This document shows positions 27,469 through 41,700 of a stretch of 64,000 nucleotides of DNA, in pieces (positions within the stretch are counted from its first letter, which is position 1; the number at the start of each line of letters is the position of its first letter). The position numbers and the translations under genes were made by a program. The DNA is from Pholiota molesta. Lineage: Eukaryota; Basidiomycota; Agaricomycetes; Agaricales; Strophariaceae. The notes under the pieces are model-generated. The model did not search any database, had not been told where the DNA came from, and saw nothing but the letters and a program-made list of their open reading frames with translations. The DNA is taken from assembly GCA_014925825.1 (NCBI GenBank), contig JACGCK010000006.1, positions 186,001-250,000 on the forward strand, in the 5' to 3' direction.

Positions 27469-30460
27469 ATGCTTCAAGGTTTTGCTGAAAGTGCACCCCC
27501 CCTGTTCCAGAATGGAAAAGTTGTTCTCCAAAGTGTGTGATTCCCGTTCTAAATTCGTAGCAATGTTTTGAAGACCACTATATATTCATTCACTAGCGTA
27601 CCATGTGAATTCAAAAACGGAAGCATAAATACACTACTAAACTCTACTCTAGATTGGATGGATCATCTCTGGAGCTTTCACCCTTGTTGCTGTTATCGTA
27701 TCGCTTTGGCTGATCAAAAAGCACCTACAATGGTACACCAACGTACGTCCTTATATGCTCACAACAAATGTCCCAACTCTAACTCTTATGCTAGAAACGG
27801 GAACAACGCTGTAATACTGCCAGAGTCTTTTAGCCGTCTTCGATATTTTGCTAAAAATCTGTCAGATATCGTCCGACTGCTCTTCATGGTTCCTCTGTAT
27901 GCGATCATCAGTTTCGCCTCGTTCCTTTTCTGGGTAGGTTTCATCACCTTTCCCTTTACGACAATAAATCTGACAATCTTCTGTAGAACCATTCAACTCC
28001 CATTATACTGATTCGTGACACTTATGAAGCAATAGTTTTAACAGCTTTCTTTTATCTACTCCTTATGTATCTCTCGCATGATACAGAAGAGCAGAAGAGG
28101 ATTTTCCTGAAAGCTGGACTATCAGTAGAAGCAGACAACATCGCCAGGAAAAGGGGACAAGATCTCGCGAAGTGGGTGTTTCCCCTGGGATTTGTCCACT
28201 GGAAACCGAGGGTGCGCTATCGACATCATCTTCCTCGCAACAAATCTTTTTAAGATTCATATACAGGATGGGCTTTACTTTTTACAGCTAATGAAATGGG
28301 GTGTTCTTCAGTATTGTGTCGTCCGGCCTACGTAAGTCTCCCTATCTCAGCCGTTTCTCATATCTCATCTGGGACTATCTTCTAGGTCAACTTTAGCAGC
28401 AGTCATTCTAAATTACTTAGGCCTATATTGCCAAGATTATTGGGGTGTTGGTTGGGGTCACATATATGTCAGGACATGTCTCCCTTTGGTTTGATTATTG
28501 ACTAACCGCAGCCCAACAGATCACCATCGTTATGTCTGTATCAGTGACTATTGCGATGTATTGCTTGCTTCAGTTGTATGTGCCAGTGGTGAATGACCTG
28601 CGGAGCCATCAGCCTCTCCTGAAGCTATTTTCCGTAAAAGCCGTCGGTGAGTCCACAACCCCTGGGTTATACGTGGTCGTTCTCTAAAGGTATTTCGTCC
28701 TAGTGTTTTTAACCTTTTGGCAAGCGACGCTATTGTCTCTACTCACTATGTTTGGTCTTGTTAAAGACGTAAGTTCTATGCTACGACACGACCGCCAATG
28801 TTTATAATATCGTTCTAATATCATATAGACCAAGTACATGACCGCAGATGACATCAACAACGCAATTGGTGCTATTCTTGAAACATTTGAGATGATGTTC
28901 GTGTCCTTTCTGCACCGCTTGATCCATGCGCTCATCGTTAACCACAGGTTGTTTGCCTTCCTGCATATTCGCGCCTTTACATATAAGCCTTATTCTCAGC
29001 TTTCCGACGGAAACCCGTATCCCTCTCGGACTCCACAATGGCGATCTCTCGGGCACGCAATGGATTTTCGTGAAACCTTTCGAGAAATTTGGGTTGGATG
29101 CATTTACATGTTCGACAGCATGCGTGGTAAAGAACCAACACCAGATTTTGGAGTCATCCGAGAAGTGCACTATAGGAGTGCATTTGGACGACAGAGACCA
29201 TATCAGACCAACCTCCCGCAGATGCAAGATCGCATGATCAGCGCGAATGATTTAATTTTCCCAGCTGTTCAGATTGAAATAGATCGAGAAGTGGAGGTTG
29301 TTATTAATGGGAAACGCGAGTGGCTGCTTCTTGGAAAGCCTGACGAGAAACAGGGACAATCGACAGATGAGAGGACGAGGGGCTTCAAGAGCAGATAGAT
29401 CTCGAGTTAGTGAGACGCGGATATGCACGTCGTATGTTATTTTATGCTTTTTTGATGGGCCGAATTAACACATATTTCAATAGTGGACCAGACTGATTTG
29501 ACCAACGGTGATTCGAGGGCGAATAGTCAATCTACTCATCAGCGTTCATGGTGGCGTAGCATCTATGATCGCATATCTCAGACAGGGCGCGAACCTGAAG
29601 ACGACGAGAAAGAACCTAAGCAAAAGCAAAGAACACCTTCACGCTTTCGCTCGCAGCGTCCCCATCGCCGCCCTAGTGCACAACACCTGAGAGGTCTTAG
29701 CCGCGATATCAACGACCAGCCGCCTCAGGGACTGCTCCGCCCGCTCAAGCCGCGTCCTTCTCACATGCCACTGCATCACGAGTACGAAGAAGTCTATGAA
29801 GTTGTTGATGGCGACGATCGCCTTCCTCTTTCTAATGATGATTTTCAGCGGGCAAATCATTTCCAGTATGAGGATCGTCCGATCCTTCTGCCTGCCCATT
29901 CTAAACCACATGCCAGCAAACGTAATTCAATACAGTCTAGATCCGGTGCCCGTCTTCCTTATCAACTTGAAAGAAGCCCATCGCCAGTCTTAGGTGGTGG
30001 TGCTAGCGGTGCTAACGGCCCGACATCTCGCCCAACGCCCCTTCGAATATATGACACTGTGGTAGCGTCCTCTCTCCTCGCGCCGCAAACCGCACCGCCT
30101 AGGGTCCTAACCACAGGCCAGGTCATGGAGATGCCTATCAATGCGTCACGAAAGCCTGAAATGCGGAGTCCCTGTCAGAGTACAAATTTTACTTTCTCGG
30201 AGAGTCCGCCTCCCGTCCCTCCGAAAGATTCATCAGAGGATATCTCGCCCGAAGGTGGCGAAACTACGTCTCGCCAAAACCGGAAGTCATCACATCGTCG
30301 TGAGGCCGCTGGTGTCTCGCGGGACAGGCACGATTGCCGCATGAATGCCTGGGCCTATTCGACGCGTCTTCATCATTATTCGGGATTGCCACTCGATGAA
30401 GAGAGAACATTGCCTTTAATTGATCAACGAGAACCAATTAACGAATTTCCGCCCTGCTAA
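27469..30460 (+). CDS. TMEM184 / organic solute transporter Ost-alpha family membrane protein
   Basis: Multi-pass membrane protein of the Ost-alpha/TMEM184 (DUF300) family; substrates in fungi are unknown. ATG 27469 gives MLQGFAESAPPLFQNGKVVL and splices in phase to IGWIISGAFTLVAVIVSLWL (helix 1). Other exons give FMVPLYAIISFASFLFW, TPIILIRDTYEAIVLTAFFY, LMKWGVLQYCVVRP, DYWGVGWGHIY, ITIVMSVSVTIAMYCLLQLY, VFLTFWQATLLSLLTMFGLV and ADDINNAIGAILETFEMMFV, the expected seven-helix order. After the core, a charged segment precedes a 325-codon open frame (29483-30460), Ser/Pro/Arg-rich, which I take as the long C-terminal tail usual in fungal members. The join needs one extra base in a G run near 29379-29382 plus an intron; otherwise the core stops at 29398 and the tail would be a separate gene. 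Confidence 0.8.
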
Positions 30461-30884
30461 CGACCTTCGATGACTTTAATTTCTTTTGTTTCTTTTGTTT
30501 AGTATCATCTATCTTCAAACCACCATGGGATTGTTGTTATTACTTACTACCCGCTACGACGTTCATTGCTCACGATCCATTTGGGACTTACGACTTAACG
30601 ATAACCCTTTTCCAAGGAGAAAGCAAACAGAAACTGTGAAAAAGGTATCTGATATACATGGATGCAATAAACAGCCAAAACGTGATACTCAAAGCTACAG
30701 ACGTATATGCTACAGAGGTTGCATGCAAAGTTTTTGGGGAAAGTGGCGACGGAGAATGAAAATTGGACGAGACAGATAGACGAGAACTGTGATATGAGAG
30801 TTACGGAACGATAAAGTAGTCGGATTGTCGATATAAAGCGTCAGTCCATGAGATAGAAGTAAAGAGAATAAGTATACCGATGAT
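30461..30884. other. Convergent intergenic region, TMEM184 and halogenase 3' ends
   Basis: 424 bp between convergent stop codons. It contains TTTCTTTTGTTTCTTTTGTTT near 30480 but no open frame with coding character. Confidence 0.5.
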
Positions 30885-33246
<2,362 letters not shown>

Positions 33247-34101
33247 ACATTCATCCCCAAGACAGTTTCTGTCAACTTAGATTTACTATACAAGCTTTGC
33301 GCGGCCCTGCGCGCCACGGATCGACATCGATTTGTTTGTCTTCGCCAGACTCTCATGGGATGCGTATATCGTGGCTTCATTAGAGAAACGTGCGATGTCA
33401 AACAACACTTTTCATCGAAGATCTAGATCTCCTTCCATGATCCCAGGAAAGTCAGAGTTTTTTGGTTGTCTCCAAAGGCAACTTTTCAGTCTTCACACCT
33501 CAGCATGTGTTCCGCGGATAATGTATAAGCATCTTTCTCGGAGGTTGGCAGACATATGGATCCCGATCCAGGACGCCGAGGACAAAATATACAAGAGGCC
33601 GGCAATTTAGGGGTGATAGCAGTGATAGCCCCAGCATTTTTATTAGCCTGTGGGACCTCCACTCGCGTGGTGCATCCGCAAGATGCTTGAGCTAGAACGT
33701 GGTATTTGTCCGATGACCTTTGTGTTTACAGTGAGCCAGTTCTGAGAGCCAGTTGTTTGGGTTGATGTTGCGTAAAATCATGGGGCTGAGCGCTCTCCCG
33801 CCAAGTCTGGAACCCTGCAGAACATTAGAACCTCGTTTCGGTAGCTATATGGCTCCAGGCTCTGAGCGGGAACGCCATTTACAGCGAGATGTATGTAAAT
33901 CGATGTCAGTGGAGGTCAAAGAAGCTTAAATGTGACAGTGACCATTTGTGTTATTAGACGCGTTTGTGACTGTTCCTTCACGGGCCGCGGCCTCGCCCAA
34001 GCGCCAACTTGTGCCGTATCCTTGTCACTTCAATCATCCTGGCCAACTAGCAACATTGCTTCGACTTATGGAGAATTTAACGATAAGATAGTCGGAATCT
34101 C
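33247..34101. other. Intergenic region without recognised gene
   Basis: 855 bp between the halogenase 5' end and the unknown gene at 34102. Short plus-strand frames at 33332-33610 have no domain or splice support. A small imperfect repeat GAGCCAGTT / GAGAGCCAGTT occurs near 33735-33755. Otherwise nothing. Confidence 0.5.
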
Positions 34102-35074
34102 ATGGATCCTTTGCAAGAATTGTTCCACGAACTGGATGGATATGATTTCCAAGCTGATCCTCACGAACTGAAGCATCAAGAATTCATAGTGAGTTCCTTT
34201 AGTAACGTTTCGCACCCGCAGCGCACGCGCCTAATGTTGATATCCCAGGTATTCTTGACCAAGCAATTGAGCATGGTGGAGATGACCTCCTGAAACACAA
34301 GCCGCCTTTGCCTTTGATCATCTATGCCTGAAAAGCATCCTCCTTCCCTCCTTTCTTCCTGAACTTATGTCAGAATTCCTGCACCTCTTCACTATGGTCG
34401 AATTTTACCGGCTCAAAATAACAGAGAGAGCCTCTACCCTTATAGCCTGGGATACTTTCTACGGGGGCCAAGAGGACTCCAGCTTTTCCTTGACAGCTGG
34501 CCAGCGCAAAATCTGCGAAAGGATCGAGGACGCGGGAAAGGATTATCGAAAGATATACCTAATCGTTATATCACATTGCTGTATCGTGGTATGTGAACAA
34601 TTCTCTCGGTTTTGACACATCTCATCATCCTAAATCATAGGACCTGAAAAGGCTCTGGCTGGCTAATTCCAACACAGATTTTTGGATTCGTTGGAACGAA
34701 TACTTTTCCATTTTAAAAGGGGGAAATTCCGAAACCATTTCACATACTTTCCACTACAAAATGACGCACAAGGAACATTCCGTTTTGCATGAAGCTGCAT
34801 ATGAAGTCAGTGAGTTCATGGAGGCCACTGTTCGTTGGATGGCAGGTAATCAATCAGCCAGAGGGTAAGTAAATTCGATCAATAGAGCCATTCTACGAAC
34901 TACCTAACGCGCCCCAGCCAATCAATTCAGGACGTTTTTAAATCGAATGTCTTCCAAGAAAATTTCCCAACTCCTGAGCTTTCCTCAGATGTGTTGGATT
35001 TGATAGATTACCAGCTTAAATCTGTGCAAGATGCTGTACACAGAGTGGGAACAATAAAAAGTCAGAGAGATTGA
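34102..35074 (+). CDS. Protein of unknown function
   Basis: I do not recognise the family. ATG 34102 opens MDPLQELFHELDGYDFQADP, then a GTGAGT intron and an exon with IPGILDQAIEHGGDDLL. The frame breaks at the AAA run 34293-34295; one extra base lets it continue TQAAFAFDHLCLKSILLPSF into LFTMVEFYRLKITERASTLI and AWDTFYGGQEDSSFSLTAGQ. After two further introns come LKRLWLANSNTDFWIRWNEY, FHYKMTHKEHSVLHEAAYEV and the last exon DVFKSNVFQENFPTPELSSD, stop 35072-35074. The protein would be about 280 residues, mostly helical, and without signal peptide or membrane segment. The composition looks genuinely coding, but the start is not certain. Confidence 0.55.
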
Positions 35075-35248
35075 AGTGGACAACATTTCAGTGTGTATAT
35101 CCATGTCATTGATGTTTATTACTATGAAAATTCGCTAATTATGTATTTCGTACGCAAAAGTACTTGGAGTGATGTAGAATGAACATAAGGAAAAAACAAT
35201 AACGATTTAGCGTGAGCCTGCTGTGACATCCAATGCAACACCAGTGGC

Positions 35249-38200
35249 TTAGTCCCATTTGATCTTCTTTGCATATTCCCGAATATCAGACACAAAGTAA
35301 TCATGAATTTCGTGTCCGACTCCAGCGGCAACTTTTAGGATAATCTCGTTCAATCCTGTGGAACCCAAGACGTCGACGTGGTCGCTGGTGTTCGCTCCTC
35401 CGCGGGGTATAGTAGGTACAGGGCGATGCGGCAACTAAAAATGTAATTAGTCTTTGCGTACCATATAAGTCGTAGGATAGCCATACTTCGACGGTGGTAA
35501 TTTTAATTTCGGCAGGGTTCCACCGCTTCCGTTTCCAGCCCTCTACACACATGGCGCCCAAGCTTATCAGGCTGACAGTACCATCGCCCTCTCCGAATTT
35601 GACCCCATTTTTGACCTGTCATCGATGAATGTCAATTTAAAAGGGAAGCATTCAACATTTTCGAGCAATGCCCACCTTAGGTGAAACAATCTCGTCCGTA
35701 TAAGCAGCGTCGATAAAGCTATTTCTTGTGAGAGGTGATCCGAGAGGCTTCGATTGGCAATCATGACTTTCTGAATCGTCATCACACAGACTGCTGTCCG
35801 CGTCTGTAACATCTTCATCGCGTGTATATGCACCCCGTGCATACCTTGTGTCACTTGAGATCATGAAATATAGAACATATATGTGAATAGTTACCAATAA
35901 GAGCGCTAGATGAACACGAGGCTCAGAGCCTTTATGATATGCAGTTATTTGCTTGCGTACCTCAGTTTCCTTTCCATGACCATACACACAGTATATCTTC
36001 ATCGACGGTGCATGCGGTAATCTAATAATACGCTTGAGATACGATATACATGCCACATAAGTAGAGAATAACAGACCTGACTTCCAAAGGATTTGTCCAT
36101 TTTCTAGGATCTGCGTCATTTCTTTTTAATTGTGCCTCGTCGCGCTCGATTCCATAAGAATAGTTTGTTTCAAGCATTTTCTGTAAGCAGTTAATATCAT
36201 CTCCTAAAACTAACACGCATACAAACGTACTTGGAAAGGAATCGGTGTATGTTCCAGGATCCAGTTCGAAGAATCTTGGGCAGTCATATTTTTTTCAATT
36301 ACGTCACCGGGTTGTATCAAGGATGCTCTGAACGAAACAAGTTCCCCATGTGTGTGAATTGAATTGGGAAGGTCATCTGGAGCACCGGTCGTGTTACCCC
36401 AGACATCATCACCACCCTATCCGCCGACCTTCAGTAAAGTGTGTAGCAAATCAGAAAAACTCACTTGCCTTGATCCACATGCTAGCTGTCCCAGCCCAAC
36501 TTCTAAACAATGCCTGTCTTTCCTTTCGAGAGAAGAAGCGCTCCAGAACTAGACGCTTTCAACAAGGATGAAGAAAAATGGACGATTAAGCTAACCATAT
36601 GCGCCAGCAGGATTCATTTGTACAGTGTCCTTCATTTCACCGGATAAAAACGCGGCCATTGCTTTTGCCTGTCATCGTTCAGGTCTTTTTCTTCCGAAAG
36701 TTTGTGGCAAAGACTTACAACACCCTAGGAGACTGAAATTTTAAAAGGTAGTCTCAACGAAATGAAGTGAATATGAACTAACCAGATGAGTTCCTGCAAT
36801 GGAGACATATGATTCGATATGGTTCTGAGGTCAATATGCAGTGAGCGTTGGGAAAATCAATTGCAAAATGAGTTCACTTCAACCCAGTTAGGGCCGCCGT
36901 TTCCATGTTCGGGCGATTCGACCCATTTAAAACTACAAGTCCTGATAAGCCGGGAATAAATATTAAGACACTTTGATGTGCTCACAAGTACTGTGGATTA
37001 ATCATGAATCAATGCAGCCAGTAAAAACTTCCAATAATATCATACCAAGAGAATCTTGAGAGACGCGTATTACCATTAAGATTCAACCAAATCCTGAGAA
37101 ATATAAAACGTACTGTGCTTCCCATAGAGTGTGCAGCAACGACTACTTTCTTACCCTGCCGCTTTCTAAAAAATGATGCGTTAATGCAGAGGTCAATTTC
37201 AAACATACTGGCACTGACCGTAAACCTTCTATGATAACTTTCAGCTTCGAGAAATATCCATCGCGCTCTTCTAGATTAGAATAAGATACTCTCCAATCGT
37301 AAGGAGCGAGATATAAGTTGTTGGTATCATAGTTAATGACGGCCAAATTTTCTACTATCTTAGACCTGGAAGCAATGAGCGATTATTAATCAAGAACATT
37401 ATAAGGAGATTACCATATCCAATATCCTTGTATCAAAGAGCTGGCGGCATCTATGCCTTCAGCAGCACGAATCTTTGCATCCGGAGGGTCTAAACCAGTG
37501 ATCGGGTCAAGCATCATGGCGGATATCCAGCGGTCTTTGTTGAATGTGACTTGAGACAGCATATTGAAACCGCCCCATAGCTTCTCGCGAAAGAATGGTC
37601 GATATTCGGGAGCAGTTGACCATGATTCTAGGGCCTTATTACATGCATATTGTTGAGTTAAATACAAATTTTGGAGACACAGGATACTGACCGTGGATAC
37701 CACACCAGGTATCAATATCACTGGGTGTTGTGCAGTTAGGCCACGACCTTTCATAGCCTCTCCGACTTGAAATTCTCTTCCGTCGTTGTTGAACTTCCAC
37801 ACTTCGGGAATAGTACTTCTTAGACGCGTCCACTCGGCTTCGACTCGCGAGAAATCGAAATCAGGGAATTCAGGTAGATTGATGTCATACTGATTGGCAA
37901 GGGTTGCGACGTGTAGCTGAAGGTCTTGAATGTCTTGGGGCTCTACAAATGCTAGTCCAAGAAGCACACCACCTGTGAATCCGACATGTTCAGCTCAAGC
38001 AGACGGAAGCATATCTTTAACCTGCATCAAACTCACAGATGATTCCAAGCGGAAAAAGAACTCGACCCTTCAAGAAGAAACGTTTCTACTTCAGATGTAA
38101 GTAAGGGACCAAAGAAATCCACATCGGTAGAGAGCATACGGGTTCTACTTTCTTCTTCCGAGTGTCTATGTTGTCCACAGGACTTTCTCTAGACTCCTGT

Positions 38201-38295
38201 GGAAGACTTGAGCTTGAGGATGTGATGATATCGTCACTCGACCCTGCTGAGGCATCGGATTGGCTAGACTTTCGCGCCCGCCTTGTGAGGACCAT
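35249..38295 (-). CDS. lro1: Phospholipid:diacylglycerol acyltransferase (PDAT, Lro1-like)
   Basis: Makes triacylglycerol by moving an sn-2 acyl chain from a phospholipid to diacylglycerol in the ER; LCAT-like fold. ATG 38295 gives MVLTRRARKSSQSDASAGSS, a basic Ser-rich cytosolic N-terminus, followed by FFLKGRVLFPLGII and a short hydrophobic anchor. The luminal part shows LTAQHPVILIPGVVSTALES, RWISAMMLDPITGLDPPDAK, LYLAPYDWRVSYSNLEERDG and the nucleophile elbow VVVAAHSMGST (near 37110-37140). The C-terminal exons contain FIDAAYTDEIVSPK, GDGTVSLISLGAMCVEGWKR and TSDHVDVLGSTGLNEIILKV, which carry the Asp/His side of the triad. Stop 35249. About a dozen short introns. Its divergent neighbour at 418 bp is a lipid flippase. 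Confidence 0.9.
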
Positions 38296-38713
38296 ACTTG
38301 CCTAGGGATTAGAACACGGAGGGGACTCAACGAACTTGAATGACTTCAGCAACGCGGTCAGTGTCCGCTTTTGGAACGCGGCAACGCGACGCAATGCGGT
38401 GATCTACCGGCCCGCTTTGCCGTACCATCTACAGGACGCCGGGATTCGTTTTGCAACTCAGGATTTAGGACAGATAATTCCCAAATTCACCCACCCTCCT
38501 GCATCCCTTGTTGAATTAGTTGGACACAAATGACGGCTTTTAAACCGATATTCGACGGTTTTATTCCCCTAAGCTTGGCAGGCTAGTGTTTGACTCTGCT
38601 TGGCAACAGCCTTGTCAGCACCGTTACCGCGCAGCGTTGGTGAACCACGGCAACATTTCACCTAAAACGTCGAGAACTCGTTCAGAGAACGGTCTGCCAG
38701 CCATCTGTCGACC
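38296..38713. other. Divergent promoter between PDAT and flippase genes
   Basis: 418 bp separating two divergent lipid-related genes. An open frame at 38336-38533 shows no domain. No convincing TATA box or repeat. Confidence 0.5.
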
Positions 38714-41700
38714 ATGAGCGACGATTTCTTAAGGCTCGTGTCGCAGTCGAATCCAGCCACAAGACAGTATCAACCAGCCAACAATGGCTATCCTCCCTCG
38801 TCAACGGCAGGCCCGTATACCGACAGTTCACCGCAGCAACTTATGGATCCATTCTTCGATGATGAAGACGAGAATGTGCCCGACTCTGCTTTCGGGAGAC
38901 CAATAGCAATGAGATCCCAGGAAAGCGGGCTACCTCTAGCTCGTTCCGCAGCTCCTCCGGCTGGCGTCACAGGCTCTTCTGCTACTTTACCCCAGACTGG
39001 ATCGACGACGACGAGTTTCAGCCTTCCGATCGTCAGAATTTTCCAGGACCACCAAAGTCTTCGCTGAACCAAGGCTCCGGTACAATATCTCGCTTTAAAT
39101 CAAGAAAATGGAAATGGCCTTGGAGGAAAGAGACGGTTCTGACAGGAGAGAGAGTCATCGCGTTGAATAACAGCGTGGCCAACTCTGAATTTGTATCAAA
39201 TTTCGTCTCGACAAGCAAATATAATCTCATTACATTTGTGCCTAAATTTCTATATGGTCCGTCGTCCTCTGTACTCACAAGGATTTCACTCTAAATTCTT
39301 TTTTTGCTTAGAACAATTCTCTAAATACGCCAACCTATTCTTCCTGTTTACTGCTTGCATTCAGCAAATCCCTGGTGTTTCTCCTACAGAACCTTACACA
39401 ACAATTGCTCCGTTGGCGGTAGTCCTGATGGCTTCAGCATTCAAGGAAATTCAAGAGGATTTAGTGAGCGTTCCCTCGTGCACCGTTTCCTTCTTCAACT
39501 TATGGTCGACTGAAGAAACGGCACCAATCCGATACTGAACTAAACGCAAGGAAAGCAAAAGTCCTCACACCTCAATCTACTTTTGTGGAACGGAAATGGA
39601 AGGATATATGTGTGGGAGATGTCGTCCGACTCGAAAACAACGACTTCATTCCCGCTGATATGCTCCTCATGACTTCCAGCGAGCCTGAGGGACTTTGCTA
39701 TATTGAAACTTCTAATTGGATGGGTAAGTCGATCCCTTTTTCATTTGCTCAGGGACTCATCCTTTAAAGCGAGACCAACCTTAAAATCAAGCAGGCTTCC
39801 CCTCATACCGCGCCGCTCACGAATCCTTCTCTCATCAATTCACTTCATGGATCTTTACGTTCGGAACACCCGAATAATTCTTTATATACCTACGAAGGAA
39901 CACTTGACCTAATCACGGATGGTGGCATGCCAAAACAAGTGCCTTTGGGACCTGATCAAGTTCTTCTTCGAGGCGCTCAATTACGAAACACGCAATGGGT
40001 TTATGGTCTTACCGTCTTCACAGGGCACGAAACCAAGCTGATGCGAAATGCAACGTATGAGCGCCAATCCGTTTTATTGCTTGCGATTACTCATTCACTA
40101 AAAACAGGGCAGCTCCTGTCAAGCGAACTGCTGTCGAAAGGCAGGTAAACGCACAGATTGTCTTCCTTTTCATCCTTCTCCTTGCTCTTTCTCTTGGTTC
40201 GACGGTTGGCAGCAGCATCCGGAGTTGGTTCTTTTCGAATGCGCAGTGGTATCTTTTCGAAACATCATCGCTTACAGGTCGAGGTAAGCCATTCCTGTAG
40301 TGTTCTCAGCGATGGTAATTAATTTTCTCGTTTCACAGCAAAAGGTTTTATCGAAGGTAATTTCATCTGAGATATTTTACGCATTGTTTTTCGCTAATGA
40401 ATTCTTCCCAGATATATTGACTTTCATTATTCTCTACAACAACCTTATTCCCATATCCTTGATTGTCACCATGGAAGTCGTGAAATTTCAACAAGCTCAA
40501 CTGATCAATTCTGATCTCGACATGTACTATGCAAAGACTGACACGCCAGCACTTTGCCGTACTTCCTCCTTGGTGGAAGAACTGGGACAAATCGAATATG
40601 TGTTCAGTGACAAGACCGGGACCTTGACGTGTAACGAGATGGAGTTCAGATGTTGCAGCATAGCTGGCACTGCGTATGCGGACGTCGTTGACGATACAAA
40701 ACGGGATGGCGAGGATGGTAGGGGAGGGTGGAAAACGTTTGCGGAAATGCGAGACGGCCTCAACGCACCCAGTGATCCTTTCATGGACCAAGCTTCTGCA
40801 TCGTCAAGTACACTTCCTACTGGCGATAGGGAGAAATCGATCATCAGGGAATTTCTTAGTCTGCTGGCTGTTTGCCATACCGTCATTCCTGAAGTCCGAG
40901 ATGGAAAGATGGTCTATCAAGCGTCCAGTCCGGACGAAGCTGCTCTAGTGGCAGGTGCTGAACTTCTGGGGTATCAGTTCCATGTATGTCCAGCGCCTTC
41001 AGAAACACCAGTCGCTTACTGATCTTTCTCAGACTCGCAAGCCTAGATCAGTCTTTGTCAACATCCAAGGTCAATCCCAGGAATTCGAGGTTCTGAAAGT
41101 CTGCGAATTCAATTCGACGCGCAAACGTATGTCGACTGTCGTCCGGTGCCCAGATGGATCTATCAAGCTATATACGAAGGGCGCTGATACCGTCATCCTG
41201 GAACGGTTGAGCAAGAATCAGCCATTCACAGAGGTAACTCTTGCTCATCTTGAGGTTTGTTCGTCGTCGCATTATCTATCGTTTTTTTTTTCTCACCTAA
41301 AGCAATAGGATTATGCTACAGAAGGTTTGCGTACTCTTTGCATAGCCTACCGTGATATTCCAGAACAAGAATATCAGCAATGGGCGGAAATTTACAACCA
41401 AGCTGCTGCAACTATCAACGGTCGTGGTGACGCCTTGGATCAGGCGGCCGAGCTAATCGAGAAAGATCTTTTCTTGTTGGGTGCAACTGCCATTGAAGAT
41501 AAATTACAGGACGGCGTCCCCGATACAATTCATACTCTGCAAATGGCTGGCATCAAGGTAATTTACTTGGGCCAAATTTCCTCATGTCTGCTAACATCGA
41601 CGCCGTAGGTCTGGGTTCTCACAGGCGATAGGCAAGAGACGGCTATCAACATTGGCATGTCATGTCGATTGATATCGGAATCTATGAACTTGGTGAATAT

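Noticed and set aside
27440..27571. Apparent frameshift in the C run at 27496-27502 of the TMEM184 first exon
   Set aside because: An ATG at 27469 in the other frame gives a clean exon that splices in phase to the conserved first helix, so no lost base is needed here.
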